Positions 33,501-44,300 of a stretch of 64,000 nt of DNA are shown piece after piece. The translations under genes were made by a program, and so were the position numbers. Location of the stretch: contig WFMF01000332.1 in NCBI GenBank assembly GCA_011033025.1, positions 129,781-193,780 on the forward strand. Direction: 5' to 3'. The first letter of the stretch is position 1, and each line of letters begins with the position of its first letter. This stretch comes from Beroe forskalii (Eukaryota > Ctenophora > Nuda > Beroida > Beroidae). The notes below the pieces were generated by a model. The model ran no database searches, had not been told where the DNA came from, and saw only the letters and a program-made list of their open reading frames with translations.

Positions 33501-34776
33501 ATACATCGAGTATACACAGTAAAACCCCGCCTTATCACGGCTAAAGAGTCCTCACTCCTCTCCGGAGACTAACCTTAACATGGCTTAAGTCCACATCACA
33601 CACGCTGTTCTGTGGCTTGTACTCGTAGTTATTGCCGCTGAATATGGGGACTAATGTGGACAATAATCCAACTATCCAGCCAATTGCCACCCCTGCGAGG
33701 AATTAACAGGGTCAGCCAGAGGTCGGGCTAGGGCCCAGGGGGTCAGCCAGGGGTCATTGGTATACTTTCATGCGATCGAATAAATTTGAACTTTCAAGGA
33801 GCCTCAAAACGGATGTGTCAAATATTGCATGGGTTAATAGAATTATAACGATTGAATATCTCAGCTTAATTTTCTGCTGACTGATGGCTTTATCTCTATA
33901 TCACTAACGTAGCAGGTGATATATTACCTATTGATGTGTTCTTGATATTGACCCGGTCCTTGTAACTATACGGCATGTAGATAGCCATGAATCTGATAAC
34001 AGACGCCAAACCGAGAAGGGTCGGAGTGGTGAAGGCAGTGAAACTCCACAGGATTCCGTTGAGTTTACAAATAACTTCCGGTCCGTGACTGAGCTTCACC
34101 GGACGACCGTACAGTAGGAAAACTCCCATGTAGATCCCTGGGAGAATTACGTCATCACTGCAGTGTTCGGAAGTAGGTTTTTATACATGTTCTGAGAACC
34201 TGTATAAAAACCTAATTCTTAACAATTATTGTTCTCATCATCTATAAACAGAGATAGATACTATCTGTAGAGGCAGATAGTGGGCAGAAAGCTTGGTAAA
34301 ACTCCCCGTAGTGCCTGCTCCTTTAAAACAGAATTGAACGTCGTATATCAATAGGCATGGCCATTCGTAATTAACAATTACATGATCTAAATCATAATGT
34401 TTTGTTGGATTTGAGTAAAGTTTAACCCTAATAAACCAAACTTCACCTGTAAATCCCGACATAATGTTTAGTGGGATTTAAGTAAAGTTTAACCCTATTA
34501 AACTTTACCTGTAAATCCCGACATGGCGTCGTGGAGCGTGGTGTTGATGAAGAGAAAGTAGGTCGGATGCTTCCAGTTAATCTTGAGATACACCGCAAAG
34601 ACAATGAAGTTCATGATGACTGACGAGACCCCGACAAAGAGGTTGAATACGCCGAACGTCACATCCAGGGGAGTAATAACTCCCATAATCATCGCACTTC
34701 CGTCATTCATTGTCATGTTCTGCATGCTCCGATATGGTATTTCCTTGTGTTTGAATATGGAAAGGTTAGGTTTCAT
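30503..34776 (-). CDS. Rhodopsin-like G-protein-coupled receptor, atypical motifs
   Basis: Exons on the minus strand: 34509-34776 (first visible Met MKPNLSIF, N-glycosylation sites NLS and NMT, TM1 VIMNFIVFAVYLKINWKH, start of TM2), 33928-34137 (TM2 end, C at the top of TM3, TM3 ending IRFMAIYMPYSYK), 33574-33692 (TM4 VAIGWIVGLLSTLVPIFSG, ECL2 Cys in NSVCDVD), 33054-33182 (TM5 VDLMVVFILIPLLVPLLALI), 32816-32887 (hydrophilic ICL3, DSLPVGDPQGSQAKSSKDEE), about 31129-31214 (ICL3, uncertain frame) and 30503-30880 (TM6 TINYILCYGLWIIYFTYRII, TM7, tail). The seven-helix layout, TM3-ECL2 cysteines and basic loops support class A. The DRY motif is IRF and NPxxY is NSALNG, so coupling may be unusual. 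The phase between exons 5 and 6 does not close: frame 3 of exon 6 (ending WERLRVENK) joins exon 7 properly but not exon 5, so an exon is missed or the two are alternatives. Ligand unknown. Confidence 0.8.
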
Positions 34777-37219
34777 TATCGTCAAATCTGTATTAGATTC
34801 AAGCAGCAAATCTAAAATTGGAAACTTAGATTATGCTTTTGGGCAGAATGAGTGATATGAATTCTAGTAACTTGCACCATGCATTGGTGTATCTCATTGG
34901 ACATTATTTGGTCGGACATAACATGGGCGCTGGTGTCCTTGCACCCTCAATTATGTCCGACCAAATTATGTTTCATATAAGATACACCGACTATATCGTG
35001 CTTAACTGTATGTTATAACTGTTAACTGCGAAACTGCTTGCTTATAAACTTTTGATCAACGTTATACTGTGAAAATGCTCACAACGAAACCATGTCAAGA
35101 AATCGAAATACTGCACATAGGTACCTATATGTTCTGCTAAGCTCCTAACGCACAAGAATCATACTCGTTTAGCGAATATATTTATATACGTGGGCAGTAT
35201 ACCGCGTGGGGCATCGTACGCGGTGACACATCATCAATTCCGCGTATTAAACCCTGATAATGACGTCACTCTAAAAAGACTGTGGTTGGTCGTACACAGT
35301 CATCGGACAGGTTCTATAGTATTATTCCTAAACCAGTCAGCAGACCCCAAATTAACACGATCTCCACTGGAGAGTCGTATTATATAGATTGTATATAAAT
35401 TATAACTGCATATAGAATGACGTGACGAATCTTAGGGAAACGTTTTACATTCTGAGTAATGACCCTTTTAGCAGAAAGCAAAAATTAATCAGAAAAGTGC
35501 AGGGCCCTCAGATTTTGGTTTTTCAACACGATCGTACTTTTTGGTGCCCCAGAGAATATTGCATAGTTTAATAAGTAATTTCAAATTTAAGCAGAAAAAC
35601 TAAAAAAGTTATTGATAACTTCTTCAGAATTTCAATTCATTGGTAAGTGATGCCATTGATTTTTTCTTTATTTCTTGACCTTGTATATCACGTCCAGTTT
35701 TCTGATTTGAAGGAATGGACGCCACGGTACAATTCACGAATCACGATACTTGATTATCGTGTTTTTCGTGGGTTTACGAAATTTCATCCAAGGAATCTTC
35801 ATCTCCCTTTCCTGACCGTAGCCTCAACTCCGGTAACCTTTGCTCGGAGTTGATATATTACCAGATAAAGTATCGTGAGATAAAATGTCCGTTCCCCTTT
35901 TTCGAGGTTCAAACTCCCGTTCACCTTGCTTAAAATGGAGCCTATTGTGCTTGCGTTGGACGTTGGGGCTGTAATTTGCTTATAAGTTGGTCCATTCAAC
36001 AAAATTGCCCATGGACTAAACATCTTTGTCTTGGAGAGACGTATAAAATCGCAGGAAACAATTATTATAGCTGAAGTTTACATTTTGAATTGAGATTCAA
36101 AGCGATGCCTTTGACAGGGCACTTATTGGAGCTGTCAATTTTATGCCCGTGCCTGTGGATATTCTAAAGTTTCTTTGACAAAGTGGGTTACTCCTTCATC
36201 ATTCATTTCAATGAAAGTCGCGTTTTTTAATACCACATGCTCAGGTATTTATAGATATGAAATATTAAAACAACACGCCAAAATACGGTAAAATTCTCGC
36301 ACACAATTTGTCACTGAATCTGAAAGCCACTTACTCTCTTAAGAATATGGACAGAATTTCCCGAGCCAAAAGACGAAGCAAAAGCCAAAGCTCACTTGCT
36401 TTGGTCAGGCTACGGTTAATGGGCATATCCCAGCCCAAAGAGAAGGCTTGCGACATTAAGTTTTCTGATGATTAGTAAATGTTTACTAAAAGCCTCTACT
36501 AAACGAATTCATGGGTATTGAAATATCTCATAAACCGCATATTTACCTTTTTGGGCCAATTGTTGCAAATGACTATTACAGTCACGCTGAGCACCTCAGC
36601 GTGAATATCAATTTGAAGTGGCAGGATCGAGCGTGAATATTAAGGTCCGTGAAGTTTTTGGTCCGTGAAACTAAAGTCTGTGATGATTATTTCCAATGGG
36701 GCATTCAATAAAATACCTAATCAGAAAGTCAGAATGTACTATTAAAAGCAAATTTTTCTCATGGTCTGTAAGAAAGGAATTCGATATGAATGAATTTTTG
36801 AAAAGTAAAAAATAAATAAAAAATTGGGAGACGCGAAGAAACGCAATGCAATTTTATAGTTAGATTAAACTTGATCCATTGTCCTACCAAACTTTCTGTA
36901 AACTAGATAATGGGGTATGATTATCACATTATCTCTGAATCCATTAAGAAATTATGTGGAACAAGAAATTTGATATTCATGACACTTATCCACTATTACC
37001 CATCAATACTTCAAGGATGCTACCACAAAAATTGTTACGAAAGCATAGAATTAATTAGCCCTGCAGTTTGAGGTTTCTCGTAGTATTACAATCCTCGCAT
37101 GGTTAATAGGTAGTCATAATACTCATAGAATGATTGCACTTCGCTTCTCCTCGGGGCTTGGATAATATTTTGTATAAGCACATTCCATTTCCAAGCCATA
37201 TTCTAAATTTCTAACTATC
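34777..37219. other. Intergenic, 5' of the GPCR
   Basis: No gene supported. A palindromic stretch at about 34900-34975 pairs ATTTGGTCGGACATAA with TTATGTCCGACCAAAT around GGTGTCCTTGCACC. A promoter for the GPCR is likely here but is not identifiable. Confidence 0.45.
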
Positions 37220-37460
37220 CTTTGTGCTGTGACCTTTTCTTGCATTTTAGTAAATTATTATTTAATACTGTTCTGCTAAGATTTAACAGACACCTCCCTC
37301 TCACATCACACTTCATCCTCTTCCATTTCACTCTCTCACAACGTCACTCTCTCCCATTTCACTCTCTCATCCCACATATCACTGCACTCCGTCACTCCCT
37401 CATCCTCTCTGATCCTTTCATGCACATACTCACATCCCATCTCCACAGCCATCTGTAACT
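37220..37460. repeat. Pyrimidine-rich low-complexity tract
   Basis: About 240 bp dominated by CTCTCACATC/TCCATTTCACTC words on the plus strand. The 78-codon open frame across it is a composition effect. Confidence 0.55.
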
Positions 37461-39360
37461 TTCACTACACTACATAAACATCCCACACACCATTCATCTT
37501 GGCTGAAGACGATTAGCACATGCTATTGAAAGCTACCAACTAACCAACCTCGTGTCCATTATAGTTTCAAAAACTCCCACGGCACCACAGCATATTCTAA
37601 CATATCTGCCTTTGAGAATTGAGGATCGGAAAGACCAATACAATGCAAGATGACCGAACCACACAATCTCATCTCTGATCACTCACGAGAATTTAACTGA
37701 ATAAGAAATTCCGTTATGAAAGCACAATTAGATAATATCCCTAAAATAAGATAAATCAGTTAATGCATTGGTTATTAACAAATGTAGGTAGATATTAGAG
37801 TGTTAAATGGATTCGAAAGAATCACAGCACTGAATCTATCAATCTATGAATAACAAATGTTTATTAAAAGTGCGAACTTGGACGTAATGCACGGTGACCT
37901 ATGATTGACGTATCGAAAATAACGCCATTATAAGAAAGATCTAGACACGCCTATCGGGTCCATTTTGGGATACTTTCCAAAGGCGCAGCCAAAGGATGTT
38001 TTCGGTTTATATTCACAGCCTGAAGGCTTGAAGGACGAGAGTTTAATAAACCAATATCGGCCCGATCAGACAAGAGTTTATCCATTAATTAAGTTCGCTT
38101 TTTTCTCCGAAGACACCAATGAAAAAACGTCAGAATTTATGGATCGCCCCTTATGTATTGAAGACACCAATGCAGTTAACTCCAGAGTTAAGTACTAAAG
38201 TGCAGTTAACTCATGACACTGTGCTTTTTGTGGTGTGTCTTTAATCCATAATATGGTGTACAGTAAGGTCCTGTTCCTGTATAGCCCCGCGAAAATGTAC
38301 AGTATAGGGAGGTTCTTAAAGCATTGTATCATTCGAAAAAAGATTCTACAATGCTTTAAATATGTTGACCAATTAGCTCAATATGAGCAGTAATCAACCA
38401 AAGTATTTTCGGCCTGAGTACCAATAATCTTGCCCATCCCTATTTTGGCCCTGAATTGTACGATTCCACGTTATCACTCGACCACTTAAGAAACCTAATG
38501 ACATTCAGCCGCATCTAATTTATGCTTTACCAATAACCTATAAATCTAGAGGGTGTTGCCTGTGAACTTGGTGCTTTTGGTCTTTATATCAGCTGTGTCT
38601 ACAAAGATATGCTCAATGCTTCTTCTTACAATAGTTGTGAACATTGGTGGGTGAACATCAATTGTTAATATTAATATCTTTGATTAGTTGGTGACCTATA
38701 AGTATTAAGTAGGCATGTTAGTGCCACTTTAGTGCCACTTTAGTGATGAGTTATAACCAACAAGGCACTTGTAGCATGCGAGGCACTTACGTGCTCCACT
38801 CAGACACTGATAAAACCGAAAATGAATTATTTTAGAAAAGATGCAACAAACTTGTGAATATAGTATGAGATGAAATGATAGAGTTCAAGTTTATGTTGAG
38901 TTCCAATATAAAATCCTACGACTCAATAGTATCAATGCTGTATATGTTGATGGTGATACAGAAATTAAACGGACAAGCGACTATATTCAGCTTGAAATAG
39001 TTTCCTACAAATGGATATAGCAAATGATGAACTAGTAAACCAAAAGCAATGCAGAGCAAAAAACAAATTCCCAAAAATTATGATGAAAAGTTAAAATGTT
39101 GGGTGAATTGCGTAGTACAGTTCCCCCTCCCCATTTCCGGCTTTTATAACCCTGTGTTTGACATCAATGTCATAGTGGACAGCCCATCGAACAATTCTAT
39201 CGGTTAAATATAATTTGTTATCATGTACTGCGTCAGATAAACCAAAGGCTTGATAATTGGTTTTAGCCCTCTTATAGCTATCTTTAGGGGTTGTTCATGA
39301 TGAAACGAATTTGTCTTTGCATTATCATCCATCTATCATCTTTGTGTTTTAATAAGTAGG
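37461..39360. other. Intergenic, no gene seen
   Basis: 37940-37975 contains a short piece of dispersed repeat B (GCCTATCGGGTCC and TTTTGGGATACTTTCC). The 77-codon frame at 37965-38198 starts inside that repeat and is not supported. Confidence 0.4.
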
Positions 39361-39365
39361 TCGCC

Positions 39366-39637
39366 ATTAAGAAAGCATCGCTTTTGACTTTCGAAAGGCA
39401 CTGAGACACTCAAAATTGTGCAATACTAACACAAATGAATTCAACTATATCACAAAATCATCCCGAAGCGAGCTCATCCCTAGTTGAAAGTATTAAGTAA
39501 CACTTCTCATTAAGAGTTAAGACAGCATCACTTTTGACTTTTGAGGCACTGAGACACTAAATTATGCAATGTAAACACAATTGATTCCAACTATAACAAA
39601 AGCACAAAGTCATCCCAAAGTGAGCTCATCCCTAGTA
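39366..39637. repeat. Imperfect tandem duplication at the 3' end of the protease gene
   Basis: Two copies of about 140 bp (39366-39478 and about 39515-39625) share CTTTTGACTTT, GGCACTGAGACACT, CAACTATA and GAGCTCATCCCTAGT. The second copy ends in the real stop codon of the gene at 39632; the first copy repeats the stop-codon context (complement of ACTAGGGATGAGCTC). Confidence 0.8.
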
Positions 39638-41332
39638 ATTGTAATAAACACTGCTCACCCTGTCGTTAAGGTCCAAATCAGCTAGATTTTCTTTGTAGCC
39701 CCATGCCGACACACAACTATCAGTGTTGTACGCTTCATCACAAATGTTCCAATCCCCCGTGGTATAAGAGGATGAGAACTTATCATTGTGGTCGTGCCCC
39801 ACCCACGAGTAACTCCTGAAGTAACTCATCATTTCACCTCTCCCATGAGAATGGTGGAAGAGTGAGATGACTTCTGGGGAGGAGGGAAGGGCTCTCAGCG
39901 ACATCATTTCATGGGAGAAACTATAGTCGTCTAGGTTGGTGTAGTCCCCCGGACGCAGGATTCCCAGCGAGATATCACTCCAGGAATTACCACTCTCTGC
40001 GAAGTTCACTGTGCTGTACGCAATGAAGTTGCCGTAGTGGACTTTGAGGGAAAAGGGTCCTGCAGCGATGTTGTAAGGAGTGAGATCTGGCACAGATCCG
40101 TAGAAAGTAACATTATAGCCGGTGTAGTAGCGTTGGGAATAAAGGGTTATCTTAGCTTTCACGAAGCACTCGTACCCCAGTACACTGGGATCCCAACAAC
40201 AGCCAGCTGCCTCGCACAAGGCTTTTTCTGTGTACCAGTAGGACTCGTGCCAGCATGGCTGTCTGTTCCTTGCCGGCACATGCACACAGACATCGTCAGC
40301 ATTTGCAGCAGGGGTCATCTTGACAGACAGGGCTGCAGACGATATCTTGCACATGTTTTCATACATCCTGGCCAGGTAGAAGTAGCCTTCAATTCCCCAA
40401 TTTGTCCCCCAGAAGTTCTTTATGATCCACTTGTTGGGATGGTATCCAACCACTGTCACGGCATGGTTTATATCCCTGTTTATTGGACATTCTCCGGAAT
40501 AACCATAGATCCCATACTCATAGAAAAATAGTTCTCTTTTGGCGTAGATGCCAGTAGCCACAGGTCCTATTTCCACTATCGCCTTCCTGAGATTATCGTC
40601 ACCAGCAGGAATCCACTTGTATCTCTCAATCTTTGCTCTAGACAGGGCATTCTTACTGAACATGCCTTTACAATCCCCTGTAAGGTATTCAGAGCGTGCA
40701 GCCAGAGACTGAGATTGATACACGAACTCGAAAGCTGTGTTCATGTATCCACCACCACAATGATCAGTTGATGGGTTAGCGCAGTGTAACAGTTGTCGTT
40801 CTGAGAGCGGGACTATCTCATCGGTAAGCTTCTTGTACTGAGATTCCAGGGCTGCTGCAGCTGAGTAAGCCCATGAGCCCCCCAGACAGGAAGGAAAACT
40901 CAACTCCACTGCTCTGCTGAGTCCTAGAGTTATCCTGTAGTCAACTGAGGCTGGGAGGGCGGTGCCGGAGGTTTGGCGTTTGGAAATGTGTTCCCTGTTC
41001 TTTAGGTGAGTTGAATTGATCCCGATGTAAGAGTTCAATTCGTCATCAGAGAGGGTAGCGAATTTGTTTAGCTTTTCTTTATAGCCAACATCTCCATTGG
41101 CCATGTCGCTGGAAATCAATTGATAGTTCTTCTCAAATATCTTGTACCTTTCACTCTCTTCACTCGTAAGTCCTTCTGGAGTCCCAGGATCAAACATGGC
41201 TTGCCATGCTCTGTATGCTGTTCTGGCATCCTTTTCCTCCTCAACGTCAACTCCAATTCCTCGAGTATTATCGATGATAAGCATCGTTAGTATGAAGCAT
41301 CTTAAAAATGTTGTCGAAAACATAGTTATCAA
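39632..41332 (-). CDS. Papain-family (C1A) protein with Ser for catalytic Cys, plus trefoil and crystallin-like domains
   Basis: Intronless frame of 566 residues (start at 41332, or the ATG three codons later). Order: signal peptide (FSTTFLRCFILTMLII), I29-type propeptide about 36-105, a basic site KR at 118-119, papain-like domain about 125-340 (begins LPASVDYR), trefoil (P-type) domain about 348-391 with six Cys (349, 360, 373, 378, 379, 389; GCCWD), and a C-terminal beta/gamma-crystallin-like region from about 394 (ITLYSQRYYTGYNVTFYGSV). His290 (NHAVTVVGYH) and Asn306 (KNFWGTNWG) of the papain triad are present. At the nucleophile the sequence is CLGGSWAYS: Ser153 stands where CGSCWAFS has its active Cys, and the usual oxyanion Gln six residues earlier is missing. 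Ser-for-Cys is known in silicateins, but those are compact and keep the Gln. This may be a secreted matrix or lectin-like pseudoprotease. The domain calls are firm for papain and trefoil, and moderate for crystallin. Confidence 0.9.
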   Translation of the reverse strand: MITMFSTTFLRCFILTMLIIDNTRGIGVDVEEEKDARTAYRAWQAMFDPGTPEGLTSEESERYKIFEKNYQLISSDMANGDVGYKEKLNKFATLSDDELNSYIGINSTHLKNREHISKRQTSGTALPASVDYRITLGLSRAVELSFPSCLGGSWAYSAAAALESQYKKLTDEIVPLSERQLLHCANPSTDHCGGGYMNTAFEFVYQSQSLAARSEYLTGDCKGMFSKNALSRAKIERYKWIPAGDDNLRKAIVEIGPVATGIYAKRELFFYEYGIYGYSGECPINRDINHAVTVVGYHPNKWIIKNFWGTNWGIEGYFYLARMYENMCKISSAALSVKMTPAANADDVCVHVPARNRQPCWHESYWYTEKALCEAAGCCWDPSVLGYECFVKAKITLYSQRYYTGYNVTFYGSVPDLTPYNIAAGPFSLKVHYGNFIAYSTVNFAESGNSWSDISLGILRPGDYTNLDDYSFSHEMMSLRALPSSPEVISLFHHSHGRGEMMSYFRSYSWVGHDHNDKFSSSYTTGDWNICDEAYNTDSCVSAWGYKENLADLDLNDRVSSVYYNY

Positions 41333-44300
41333 GTTATCGATTCCTCAGGATATTCCTTTCTTTTATAAGACAGAAGTCAAACCTTTTGAAACAGGTGGTC
41401 TCTGCATATACATCATATTGACATATAGACACCCCCTTCAAGTTTTGTCTGAACAATAAGCGGGCAGGAGCGACCTATCAACCCTGATAATTATTTTTCT
41501 CTGAGAGTTATTTATAATTTACCTCACAGAGGCATTCCGTGAACCAAACTAAACTACTGATTAGGTTACATTTGTTTGATAGAATATGGTAAGACGATCG
41601 ATTTAGTTTGATGTACCAACGACCTACTGTGCTGGGTATGCTATTATTCAGCAAGTCAAAAGGTCTCTAGTTGTATGGAAGTGGGTATGGAGAGCTTTCT
41701 AACTGTCAATAGGGACAATTCTAAGAGAATTAGAGGGGAGACATATAATCTTCTGAACAAAAGCCGGGCTATTGCTTTGGTTCATAAAAAGCCATAAAGC
41801 ATTGAGACACCTTTTCAATATAAATGCTACAATGACAAACTCCTTAAACATAATCTGACATATCAAGAGATTAATTTTCTATGAACAAAAGCAAATAAAG
41901 ATTACAAAAGAATTCCTGTCAACCATTGAATGGTAGCTGTTACAGCCTAAAAATTCTGAGAAATTAGAAAGTCCAGTTCTCAGAAGAGGGATATAGTAGA
42001 GTAATAAGTCTGCAATTCACAAAAGGAATTGCGGAAACTACAATTAACTCATTTTTTAGGATCCACTCAACACAAAAATAAAATCTCCCAGCTAACCTCT
42101 AAATTTTCAAATTTCGAATTAGAACTTTTGGATCACCATAATCAACCATAATGAATTAATAATTCTGATCAAAGAAAGTATTAAAAAGAACAAAAGCTAT
42201 CCGTGCGAATGGTACACTGTGTACTCCCTTTTGTGCGACTATAAGTATAACCGTAGGCTTCCTTATCCAATGAGGTTGAAAGGGAGAACAATGGTGTGAA
42301 GTCAGGAATACCGTTTGACGATTTGATCCACCTGTTAATTCAAATAAGGATGGTTTAAAGCCGATCTAATTTTAGCAGATGGGAAGTTAGCCGGCAGTAT
42401 CCTAGAGAAATTTCTTGAGGACTAAAGAGATCAGGTACAGCTGTGGAATCACCAGTATGCCCCAATTTTGATCTAAATAAAAAGATCGGGCAGACTAGAT
42501 TTATGGAGTATAGAAGACGCAATCACCCAATCTCCGGTATGCCTCATTTTAATCAGTCTCTTTAAACTGTCTTTAGTGTGCTGGTAATGTTCGAACATGT
42601 TATTTTTTGCAATTACGTTTACAAAATCGCTTTCTAAGAAAGTCAAACATGTTTTCACAAGCTGCTACTTTTATAATGAAAGTAAAGTGATGCATCGGTG
42701 TTTTCTATTTAATTAATAAGACAGTTTTTATGTTACGAAGCAGGAAACATATGCATAATTAGCTGAAATAATTTAAGTCCTCGCAAAATCAAAAGATGTG
42801 CTGAGTGCTGTTAAATTATGGGCCATGATGATAATCTTAATATTGAGAATCACGAACCATGATTGGGTTTTTCAGATGTCGTTTCTCAAGGCATCGATAA
42901 AGCTAAAATTTAAGATTTGTCCCCTTCTCCCAACTGTGTGACGGGGTGCAGGACTGCCAGGACAGTTATAGTGATGAGTGCTTGTGCTTTTCTACTTTAA
43001 ACCGTACCTATCATGTACACAGGCATTATGCACACATTATGTACACATCTTGCGTTGGAAATGGACACACATCGCGTAGAAAATGGACACATCTCGCGTT
43101 ATTTAGAAATGGGCACATCTCGTGTTATAATTGGGCAGTGGGCACACATCGCGTTTGAAATGTACAGATACAAGGTTGCGATATCTATCTGTGAAATTGA
43201 CATATCTCTAGTCTAGACTCAAAAATGGATTCGATGCTGTAAAAGCCAATCATCTATAGACGATCTTACGCAATGGATCCACCTTGATTCATCATGATAA
43301 TGACGTAATGCTTCCACAGCCTAGTATTCGACATAAACATTAAAACACACGTGTACAGATTATAGGAACGTAACGCGAGTGTTTAATGCTGGCACGTGCT
43401 TATAAACGATGGCTAATTCATAGCTAGTGAGCTATAGGGCTTATCAATATCATGATATCTAGATAATATGTTTTATAAAAATTAATAATATAGAAAGCAT
43501 TATTTCAAAAGAAATAATGAAAATTGTTGAGAGGGGCAATATTAAATTGGCAGCAGTTCTGTACATAGCTGCATCAATGTGAAAAATTCGTGACTGTCTT
43601 TACAGCTAAATAAAACTTTCGAAATAAAATAGAATAGTGACAAAAATTACTAAATTTTGCTTCGGCCCCGCCCACAAAACCCACGGAATCATTTAAGCAT
43701 GTAAACGTGTGCCTTGAAAAATGATTACGCGTTTTTTTATTATTTGAATTTATGAAACACCTGGCATTGTTGCTAGAAGTTCAAGACAGCTGTGCGAACC
43801 TACAAGGTCTAAGAACCAAAACAATTCAAAACCTTGTACACGACTTTGTACAGTTGTTTTGTAAAAATAACCCATTCAAAGCAGTTTTTGATCTTGCCGT
43901 TTAAATTAGAGGGACTAATTAAGGAATTAAGCTTTTTATGCTCTTGAGAATTATTGTGACCTAAGGTTTCTACATTCAAATGAAAAGTTGTTTAATTTGG
44001 AAATTTGAAGGGATGGGATGTTTGTGGTGGGCTATTGATCAATAACAATAATAATAATAATCAAGGTGATCTTCAATCGGCAGCAACGCAACAACAGATT
44101 AGATATAGTCAGACATTGCCTGAAATTTTCATTGGAAGCAAGCCCAACTACAGATTAAATCTAGCCAGACATTACCTGTCGTTTAAACGACTAACTGATA
44201 CGAGGGAGTTGTTCATCAAACGCATTCGAAAATTATATCCCTCAAATTCGCTTTCGATAAAACGCATTAAAATCAAAATAATGGGACAGAAAACGTTTGG

